Position numbers and translations under genes: made by a program. The notes beneath the pieces were generated by a model. That model had not been told where the DNA came from and did no database searches. It saw nothing but the letters and a program-made list of their open reading frames with translations. From the IMG/VR virus record IMGVR_UViG_3300020214_000115, positions 1-24,748 of that record: a stretch of DNA of 24,748 nucleotides. One strand, given 5' to 3'. The stretch is from a virus. Positions 18,856 to 24,748 of the stretch are shown piece after piece; the first letter of the stretch is position 1, and each line of letters opens with the position of its first letter.

Positions 18856-20595
18856 ATGGCCAAGATTGCAAACGTTGAAACATCAGATACTTTTTCAATA
18901 TGGCGAATTCGGTCGAACGCGGCATTTGATCGGCTGAGTCAGTTTGCAATAAACAATTCATTGCTATATGCAAATACAGTTACGGCTAATAACAACCTCA
19001 ATGCATTGAAAAATGCCACGATTACAAAGAATCTAACTGTATCTGGTAATACAACATTAGGCGCTGCTGGTAAGACGATTACATCCACAGGTGTTCTAGC
19101 TCACACTGGTAATCTAACTATATCTGGTAATACGACATTTAGTAATCCCATAACTTACGGCGGCGTCACGCTCAGCAACTCCGTCACCGGCACTGGGAGC
19201 ATGGTACTTGCAACTGCTTTAACATCAACCAATACAGCACTTCGTACACTAATTGCGGATAGATTGCAGGTTGCTAATGCCGCAGCAATCTATCAGACTA
19301 AAGCAATTGAACGAGCTGCGTTGGCGAATACAAACGCATCGATATCAAATGTTAAAACTGGTTTAACATCAACCAATACAGCACTTCGTACACTAATTGC
19401 GGATAGATTGCAGGTTGCCAATGCCGCTACAATATATCAGACTAAATCAATTGAACGAGCCGCGTTGGCGAATACAAACGCATCGATATCAAATGTTAAA
19501 ACTGGTTTAACATCAACCAATACTGCGCTTCGGACTCTTATATCAGATAACACCTTCGGCTACAAGAACCGCATCATCAATGGCGACATGCGCATCGACC
19601 AGCGCAATGCCGGCGCGACCAAGCAAATCACCGCAACCAACGACTACACTACAGACCGCTGGCGGGCCATCGCCACGGGCGCCGGCCGCATGGACTTCGC
19701 GCGTTCGACCTCGACACCGCCGACTGGGTTCTCGCATTTTTTGCGGATGACTGTGGGCGTCGCCGACAACTCGCTCACGAGCACTGACGAGTATTTCATC
19801 TCGCAGCGTATCGAAGGCTTCAATATCGCAGATTTGTTGTTCGGGTCGGCCAGCGCCAAAGCCGTTACGTTGTCATTCTGGGTGCGTTCAAGCCTCACCG
19901 GAGCGTTCTCTGGCGCACTTCGCAACGCGGCCGGAGGCGCGCTCAACCGCTCCTATCCGTTCTCGTACACCATCAGCGCGGCGAGCACCTGGGAGCAAAA
20001 GACCGTCACTTTGACGGCTGACACTTCCGGTACGTGGACAACCGACGCGAGTATTGGCGTTGAGGTGTGCTTCTGCGTAGGCGCGGCAACGGGTCAACTT
20101 GGGACAGCCAATGCTTGGACAGGACCCACCGCTGTATCCGGTGTTACCGGCACAACCAATGTCATGGCGACCGTTTCAAACACCTTTGACCTCACCGGCG
20201 TCCAGCTGGAGAAGGGCACCGTCGCGACCGGCTTCGATGTCCGCTCGCATCAGCAGGAGCTGGCGCTTTGCCAGCGCTACTTCTGCAAGACCTTCCCGGT
20301 CGGCACCGCTCCGGTCACCGGGGCGAGCAGCATCGGCTGCTTGTCGCAGAACGGCCGTGAACTGCTCTTGTCCTTCACCAAGGACTGGCGTTTTCCGGTG
20401 ACCATGCGCGCCAGCCCGACGGTGACGACCTATTCGCTCGATGCCGGGCAGACCTACTGGAAGGGCTATATGCTCGGGAGTACCGCGACATCAAACGTGA
20501 CCAATTCCGGCGACCTGGCCTGCCTGCTGACCGGCACGAACCAGAACGGCCTCGACCTCTTCATCATCCACGCAACGGCAGCGGCGGAGCTGTGA
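18856..20595 (+). CDS. Tail fibre B with GC-rich prophage-type adhesin C-terminus
   Basis: Residues 1-110 repeat the fibre A N-terminus and shaft (RLSQFAINNSLLYANTVTAN, LTVSGNTTLGAAGKTITSTG). Then comes FSNPITYGGVTLSNSVTGTG, a motif common in prophage fibres. Residues 122-217 are two 48-residue repeats (LTSTNTALRTLIADRLQVAN, then IYQTKAIERAALANTN), probably a trimeric coiled-coil shaft. From residue 234 the protein changes completely: GYKNRIINGDMRIDQRNAG, YTTDRW, and QLEKGTVATGFDVRSHQQEL with LALCQRYFCKTF. This module is one I recognise from many proteobacterial phages and prophages, thought to be a beta-sandwich receptor- or carbohydrate-binding domain. The DNA switches at about 19552 from AT-rich to about 67% G+C (40 of 60 bases at 20221-20280). 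An assembly-chaperone-like gene follows immediately. Confidence 0.87.
   Translation: MAKIANVETSDTFSIWRIRSNAAFDRLSQFAINNSLLYANTVTANNNLNALKNATITKNLTVSGNTTLGAAGKTITSTGVLAHTGNLTISGNTTFSNPITYGGVTLSNSVTGTGSMVLATALTSTNTALRTLIADRLQVANAAAIYQTKAIERAALANTNASISNVKTGLTSTNTALRTLIADRLQVANAATIYQTKSIERAALANTNASISNVKTGLTSTNTALRTLISDNTFGYKNRIINGDMRIDQRNAGATKQITATNDYTTDRWRAIATGAGRMDFARSTSTPPTGFSHFLRMTVGVADNSLTSTDEYFISQRIEGFNIADLLFGSASAKAVTLSFWVRSSLTGAFSGALRNAAGGALNRSYPFSYTISAASTWEQKTVTLTADTSGTWTTDASIGVEVCFCVGAATGQLGTANAWTGPTAVSGVTGTTNVMATVSNTFDLTGVQLEKGTVATGFDVRSHQQELALCQRYFCKTFPVGTAPVTGASSIGCLSQNGRELLLSFTKDWRFPVTMRASPTVTTYSLDAGQTYWKGYMLGSTATSNVTNSGDLACLLTGTNQNGLDLFIIHATAAAEL
19218..19547 (+). repeat. 144-bp tandem repeats in fibre B
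   Basis: Two full 144-bp units start at 19218 and 19362, and a partial third runs from 19506 to about 19547. Each full unit codes 48 residues beginning LTSTNTALRTLIADRLQVAN. The GC-rich module begins right after the partial third unit. The same unit occurs in fibre C. Confidence 0.93.
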
Positions 20596-20998
20596 CCATG
20601 TACCAGGCAGTGAATACAGCGATGATCCGCCGCCTGTCCGATGGCGCATTCATCCCGATCGACGAGGCCAACGCCGACTATCGGCAGTACCTCGCCTGGG
20701 CGGAGCAGGGCAACAGGCTGCAGCAGGCCGATCAGCCAAGTGCCGCAGAACTCAACGCACCGATCCTCATGGAGCTTGCCGCCCGCGACGCCAAGGTCAT
20801 TCGGGCGCTGGTGGAGGGCGACACCGTGCGGATCGAGGCGCACAAAGCGAAACAGGCCGAGCTGCGCGCCCGGCTGGTGACGCCATGACGCCGGCGCGAT
20901 CGGACGACCTCGATGCCTATGCCATTGCGGTTGAGGCGCGGGAGCGGTCCGCGCCACCCACGTGCGAAATCATCGACGTGGACGAATTCGGCGACCCA
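19552..20998 (+). other. GC-rich cassette II (adhesin module plus chaperone-like gene)
   Basis: The segment covers the C-terminal two thirds of fibre B, the 96-residue gene at 20598, and the first ~38 codons of the 54-residue ORF at 20885. It is clearly GC-richer than the flanks and uses G/C-ending codons. Both ends are abrupt: the left follows a 144-bp repeat remnant, and the right lies within the small ORF near 20998, where AT-rich sequence (GAACTAAATAGTC and on) resumes. Likely acquired from a GC-rich prophage or host. Confidence 0.75.
20598..20888 (+). CDS. Tail fibre assembly chaperone-like protein
   Basis: The 96-residue product follows the fibre B stop directly. It has MIRRLSDGAFIPIDEANADY followed by RQYLAWAEQGN, a pattern (IRR-x-x-DGAFIP-x-D-x-AN-x-DY-x-x-YLAW) I associate with small tail-assembly or fibre-assembly proteins beside prophage adhesin genes. 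It probably assists folding or trimerisation of the matching C-terminus. I chose ATG 20598, which has GGAG at 20586-20589 eight bases upstream; GTG 20592 would add two residues but has no comparable site. The second half is helical and alanine-rich (ELAARDAKVIRALVEGDTV, KAKQAELRARL). The DNA is GC-rich like the fibre B tip, so both probably arrived together. Confidence 0.7.
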   Translation: MYQAVNTAMIRRLSDGAFIPIDEANADYRQYLAWAEQGNRLQQADQPSAAELNAPILMELAARDAKVIRALVEGDTVRIEAHKAKQAELRARLVTP

Positions 20999-21049
20999 AT
21001 TACTGAACTAAATAGTCTAGAATTATTTACTAAAAATATAGAAAGTTAA
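20885..21049 (+). CDS. 54-residue chimeric small ORF at the right end of cassette II
   Basis: This ORF starts inside the previous stop (ATGA) and codes 54 residues. The first ~38 codons are GC-rich (MTPARSDDLDAYAIAVEARE, then PPTCEIIDVDEFGD) and the last ~16 are AT-rich (ITELNSLELFTKNIES). The break at about 20998 is where cassette II meets phage backbone, so the ORF looks like a fusion made by recombination. The GC-rich part could be the start of a small prophage gene; the AT-rich part could be the end of an older phage gene. Coupled translation is plausible, but a functional product is uncertain. A CTAAATA motif lies in its 3' part (21008-21014). Confidence 0.4.
   Translation: MTPARSDDLDAYAIAVEARERSAPPTCEIIDVDEFGDPITELNSLELFTKNIES
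21008..21014 (+). promoter_or_regulatory. CTAAATA motif upstream of fibre C
   Basis: CTAAATA lies 42 bases before the fibre C start in the context GAACTAAATAGTC. The same GAACTAAATAG occurs upstream of gp25 (4349-4359). It could be a late-promoter-like element giving fibre C its own transcript. Function is inferred from motif recurrence and placement only. Confidence 0.35.
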
Positions 21050-21056
21050 ATGAAAT

Positions 21057-22322
21057 ATGGCCAAGATCGCAAACGTTGAAACATCAGATACTTTTGGAAT
21101 ATGGCGAATCCGTTCGAACGCGTCGTTTGATCGGCTAAGTCAGTTTGCAATAAACAATTCATTGCTATATGCAAATACAGTTACAGCTAATAACAACCTC
21201 AATGCATTGAAAAATGCCACGATTACAAAGAATTTACTTGTATCGGGCAATACGACATTAGGTGCTGCCGGTAAGACAATTACATCCACAGGTGTTCTAG
21301 CTCATACTGGTAATCTAACTGTATCGGGCAATACATCCACTAATAAAGCAACTGTTACATCGGCCCTAACAGTATCAGGCAATACGACATTTAGTAATCC
21401 CATAACTTACGGCGGCGTCACGCTCAGCAACTCCGTCACCGGCACTGGTAGCATGGTACTTGCAACTGCTTTAACGTCAACCAATACTGCGCTTCGTACA
21501 CTAATTGCGGATAGATTGCAGGTTGCCAATGCTGCTACAATATATCAGACTAAAGCAATTGAACGTGCGGCCCTTGCTAACACAAACGCATCGATATCAA
21601 ATGTTAAAACTGGTTTAACATCAACCAATACTGCGCTTCGGACACTAATTGCGGATAGATTGCAGGTTGCTAATGCCGCTCTTGGATCGCTGATTGGCTT
21701 ACAGGTCTTTACCGGCACCAGCACCTGGACGAAGCCGTCCAATCCATCGCCAACGTCCGTTGTCGTCTGGGTTACTGGCGGAGGCGGCGGTGGCGGCGGC
21801 GCGATCCTCTCCACGAATGGTACCGGCGGCGGCGCCGGCGGCACGGCAATCAAGCGGATCACCAGTGGCCTTGGGGCAACGGAAACGGTCACGGTTGGCG
21901 GGCCCGGGACAGGGGGCCTCAATTACGGCGCCGATAACAATGGCACCGCCGGCGGTACATCGAGCTTCGGCTCCCATTGCTCCGCCACAGGCGGCACGGG
22001 TGGCGCCGGCTCGACCCACGGCTTGCCTCACTTTCCACTCACGGCGAGCAAGGGCGGCCTCGGCGTGGGCGGCAACATCAATATAAACGGCGGCGACGGG
22101 GCCTGGGCTGCGCAAGTCGGGAGTGCGGCCGCACTGGTCGGCGGACATGGCGGCGCCAGCTATTGGGGCGGCGGAGGCCGCGGCGGCGGCGATGGCCATC
22201 CCGGGCCCGCATCTCAGGGGTACGCCGGCAAGGCCCATGGCAGTGGCGGTGGCGGCGCCCAGGGCCATGGCGTAGCCGGCGATGGTACGGTCGGTATCGT
22301 GGTCGTATGGGAGTACAGGTGA
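21057..22322 (+). CDS. Tail fibre C with glycine-rich adhesin C-terminus
   Basis: Residues 1-55 are again the shared attachment domain. The shaft then has LTVSGNTSTNKATVTSALTV, the TYGGVTLSNSVTGTGSM motif, and the 48-residue repeat from residue 139 with a partial second copy from 187. From about residue 216 a glycine-rich module follows: QVFTGTSTWTKPSNPSPTSV, VVVWVTGGGGGGGG, and many GG-rich loops to the end, VGIVVVWEYR. The family pattern (QVFT-x-x-x-TWTKP, then V-x-V-x-GGGGGG) is common in phage adhesins; the crystallised phage S16 gp38 adhesin tip uses polyglycine-II helices of similar composition. Variable loops between such helices bind receptors, so this is a probable receptor-binding tip. 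The module is GC-rich (47 of 60 bases at 22141-22200). A chaperone-like gene overlaps its stop (TGATG). Confidence 0.88.
   Translation: MAKIANVETSDTFGIWRIRSNASFDRLSQFAINNSLLYANTVTANNNLNALKNATITKNLLVSGNTTLGAAGKTITSTGVLAHTGNLTVSGNTSTNKATVTSALTVSGNTTFSNPITYGGVTLSNSVTGTGSMVLATALTSTNTALRTLIADRLQVANAATIYQTKAIERAALANTNASISNVKTGLTSTNTALRTLIADRLQVANAALGSLIGLQVFTGTSTWTKPSNPSPTSVVVWVTGGGGGGGGAILSTNGTGGGAGGTAIKRITSGLGATETVTVGGPGTGGLNYGADNNGTAGGTSSFGSHCSATGGTGGAGSTHGLPHFPLTASKGGLGVGGNININGGDGAWAAQVGSAAALVGGHGGASYWGGGGRGGGDGHPGPASQGYAGKAHGSGGGGAQGHGVAGDGTVGIVVVWEYR
21470..21684 (+). repeat. 144-bp repeat (one full, one partial copy) in fibre C
   Basis: A full unit starts at 21470 and a partial copy at 21614, both nearly identical to the fibre B units at 19218 and 19362. 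The partial copy ends where the foreign C-terminus begins, as in fibre B. Confidence 0.9.
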
Positions 22323-22690
22323 TGGCCCGATTTGCTCGCGTCGAAGGCGGCGTGGTCCGCGAAATCTTGGTGGCCGACAAGCTGCCGCCATTTCATCCGG
22401 AAATCGCGGCGCAGTTCATCGCAGTCGCCGACGATGTGCTGGAGGGGTGGCACCGGAGCGGGGATGCGCTGGTGCCGCCACCGCCGCCGCCCGCTCCAAC
22501 CTATCGCGAGCTTCGCGCGGCCGCCTACCGCGATGAGATGGGCCGGGAAACCGAAGACTCCATCAAGACTATCGGCGACGTGCTCGACACGCTGCTCGGC
22601 TGGGCCGCCGGTGAGATCGCCGCCGGACGCGCCCAGGCCACGCCCGAGATCGAGACGATGTTGACCAAGCGCGCTGAAATCAAAGACCGA
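21700..22690 (+). other. GC-rich cassette III (glycine-rich tip plus chaperone-like gene)
   Basis: From about 21700 to about 22690 composition is very GC-rich, then returns to AT-rich inside the C-terminus of the gene at 22322. It contains the fibre C tip and most of the following chaperone-like gene. It mirrors cassette II: shared shaft, foreign tip, small assembly gene, right junction inside an ORF. Boundaries are by eye. Confidence 0.75.
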
Positions 22691-22780
22691 ATTCCTATCG
22701 ATATTAATTGGTCCGCTCCGCCGGCAAGAGTCATTAAAGAGTTAAAGACTGAAATAGAAAAATTGAAAAATGACAACTAA
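22322..22780 (+). CDS. Tail assembly chaperone-like protein with a phage-type C-terminal tail
   Basis: The 152-residue product starts at ATG 22322, overlapping the fibre C stop (TGATG). A longer reading upstream in this frame is only a shadow of the fibre gene. [40 protein letters not shown], a [20 protein letters not shown] linker and [16 protein letters not shown] match the pattern of small prophage tail-assembly proteins next to adhesin genes, so it probably helps fold the glycine-rich tip. The last ~20 residues ([16 protein letters not shown]) are AT-rich in DNA and resemble the final helix of the S74 domain of fibre A (AIKELDKKIKNITESNG), suggesting the cassette replaced most of an older S74 fibre end. 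The collagen-like gene starts 11 bases before its end. Confidence 0.72.
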   Translation: MARFARVEGGVVREILVADKLPPFHPEIAAQFIAVADDVLEGWHRSGDALVPPPPPPAPTYRELRAAAYRDEMGRETEDSIKTIGDVLDTLLGWAAGEIAAGRAQATPEIETMLTKRAEIKDRIPIDINWSAPPARVIKELKTEIEKLKNDN

Positions 22781-22841
22781 GATAAGTTCTTCCGGTATAA
22801 CATTCAATAATTCTACAGTTCAAGCGACAGCTACTGGTCCT

Positions 22842-23880
<1,039 letters not shown>

Positions 23881-23886
<6 letters not shown>

Positions 23887-24585
23887 TTGAAAAATAGAAA
23901 TTCTAAAACTTTCTACACTGACTATGAAATTAAAAATATACCAGATGGAATGGCACATTCAGATAGAGTTTTAAGATATGCTTCATATTATATTATAGAA
24001 GATTTTTTGACCGATGATATTCTCAAAGAAGTAACTAATTTCACTGAAAAGAAACACAATAGTCTTATTAAAGGATCAGTTATTGGTTATACTCATCAAG
24101 AAGCTGAACAAAATAATATGCGTGATTCGAGCATTCACTTTATGGAAGATGTTGAGTTTGAGAAGTATAATGACTACATAGCTAATAAAGTATCTGAAAT
24201 CAATAAGAATATTTTTAATCTTGATCTAAGTTGTTTTATGACACCTCAGTATGCCGTATATGGTAAAGGACAACATTTTAATTGGCATCCAGATGGACCG
24301 CTTGGCGTCCTGGATCGTAGAGGATTAAATTGCATTCCTGATTATCTTGCATGGAGAAAGCTGTCCACGTCAATTGCTCTTAACGATGAGTCTGAATATA
24401 CGGGTGGTGATTTTCAAATTATTGATCCATCTGCTAATCCGTCTTGTTCAATTGTAAATACAATTAGAATGGCTAAGGGAACAGCCATTTTATTTCCAGC
24501 ATTTAGTGCTCATCGTGTTTCACCAGTAATTGATGGTACAAGAAAATCATTAATTTATTGGTTCTGTGGTCCAAGATGGAGATAA
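23881..24585 (+). CDS. 2OG-Fe(II) oxygenase, PKHD/prolyl-hydroxylase-like
   Basis: The 234-residue product is a non-haem dioxygenase of the 2-oxoglutarate/Fe(II) superfamily, which hydroxylates a substrate while decarboxylating 2-oxoglutarate. The metal triad is visible: H136 and D138 in QHFNWHPDGP and distal H211 in FPAFSAHRVSPVIDGT, with R221 ten residues later as the expected 2-oxoglutarate ligand (GTRKSLIYWF). The N-terminus has YYIIEDFLTDDILKEVTNF, the usual first helix of this family. Related genes are common in T4-like marine phages, with unknown substrates. Here the gene follows three collagen-like genes, so Pro (or another residue) in those rods is an attractive but unproven target. 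The ribosome site GGAG lies in a duplicated leader. The DNA is more AT-rich than the fibre genes. Confidence 0.88.
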
Positions 24586-24589
24586 GAAT

Positions 24590-24748
24590 ATGTCACCTAA
24601 AACAATTAAAAAATATGACTTGAATTCTCCTAAACTATATAGAAATTATGAACAAAAAAACAAAGTCAAGAATTTGCCATATTTTGTATTAGAGAATGTT
24701 TTATCTACCAATGATGTTGATGCTATAACATCGATATTAGACAATTAT
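24590..24748 (+). CDS. Probable second 2OG-Fe(II) oxygenase (3' end outside window)
   Basis: An open frame runs from ATG 24590 (GGAG just upstream) to the window end, 53 codons without a stop. Residues about 31-52 (LPYFVLENVLSTNDVDAITS) line up with the first helix of the preceding oxygenase (SYYIIEDFLTDDILKEVTNF): aromatic pair, hydrophobic, E/D-N, and a Ser/Thr-Asn/Asp-Asp helix start. That helix is typical of the PKHD-type oxygenase N-terminus, so a tandem paralogue is likely. The catalytic H-x-D and distal His lie beyond the window and cannot be checked. The region is extremely AT-rich (11 of 60 bases G+C at 24601-24660). Confidence 0.55.
   Translation, partial: MSPKTIKKYDLNSPKLYRNYEQKNKVKNLPYFVLENVLSTNDVDAITSILDNY

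Noticed and set aside
21977-22321. Upstream extension of the chaperone-like gene at 22322
   Set aside because: It overlaps the glycine-rich fibre C tip out of frame and is Arg-rich shadow sequence; family similarity begins at ATG 22322.
21699-22391. Antisense 230-residue frame over the fibre C tip
   Set aside because: GC-rich shadow of glycine codons, with no family-like sequence.
19552-22690. Integrated transposon or prophage
   Set aside because: No transposase, integrase, terminal inverted repeats or target duplication; the contents are fibre tips and chaperone-like genes, better explained by recombination.
17723-22780. Diversity-generating retroelement acting on the fibre tips
   Set aside because: No reverse transcriptase or template repeat with adenine-specific changes was seen; repeat differences are of mixed type. 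It could lie outside the window.

Overview
The window is part of the virion-structure region of a T4-like contractile-tailed phage (myovirus). Every supported gene lies on the + strand. Genes are tightly packed, with TAATG, ATGA and TGATG stop/start overlaps or gaps of a few bases. The order hub (gp27-like), spike (gp5-like), unknown, gp25, gp6, gp7 position, gp8, giant DUF4815 (gp10-like) protein, then fibres follows the T4 and marine T4-like baseplate order. I infer an alphaproteobacterial host with a GC-rich genome. The phage backbone looks about 40% G+C in the stretches I counted, while several receptor-binding modules and chaperone genes are about 65-78% G+C and resemble prophage genes I associate with that class. 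No homology search was possible.

Layout. Bases 1-4348 hold the baseplate hub (5' end outside the window), a spike without a visible lysozyme domain, and an alanine-rich protein of unknown role. Bases 4404-11061 hold the wedge genes: gp25, gp6, a gp7-position protein ending in 20-residue repeats, a small GC-rich structural gene with its own late-promoter-like TATAAATA, and gp8. Bases 11061-17513 encode a 2150-residue DUF4815 protein linking the baseplate to fibres. A 71-residue coiled-coil protein follows.

Bases 17723-22780 are an adhesin locus. Three consecutive fibre genes share almost the same N-terminal half and repeats but end differently: an S74 self-cleaving chaperone domain, a prophage-type adhesin module, and a glycine-rich adhesin module. 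The last two are GC-rich cassettes, each with its own small tail-assembly-chaperone-like gene. Their right-hand junctions with AT-rich phage DNA fall inside small chimeric ORFs.

Bases 22770-23789 encode three short collagen-like proteins of matched rod length (24, 23 and 24 uninterrupted Gly-X-Y triplets). They are followed by a 2OG-Fe(II) oxygenase and the start of a probable second one, in DNA that becomes very AT-rich. The most interesting proposal is that this is a modular host-recognition locus: swappable fibre tips plus collagen-like rods that may be hydroxylated by adjacent phage-encoded dioxygenases. The gene content is seen directly; the functional link is inference.

No tRNA, CRISPR array, integrase, transposase or reverse transcriptase was seen, and no gene-free gap exceeds about 100 bases.
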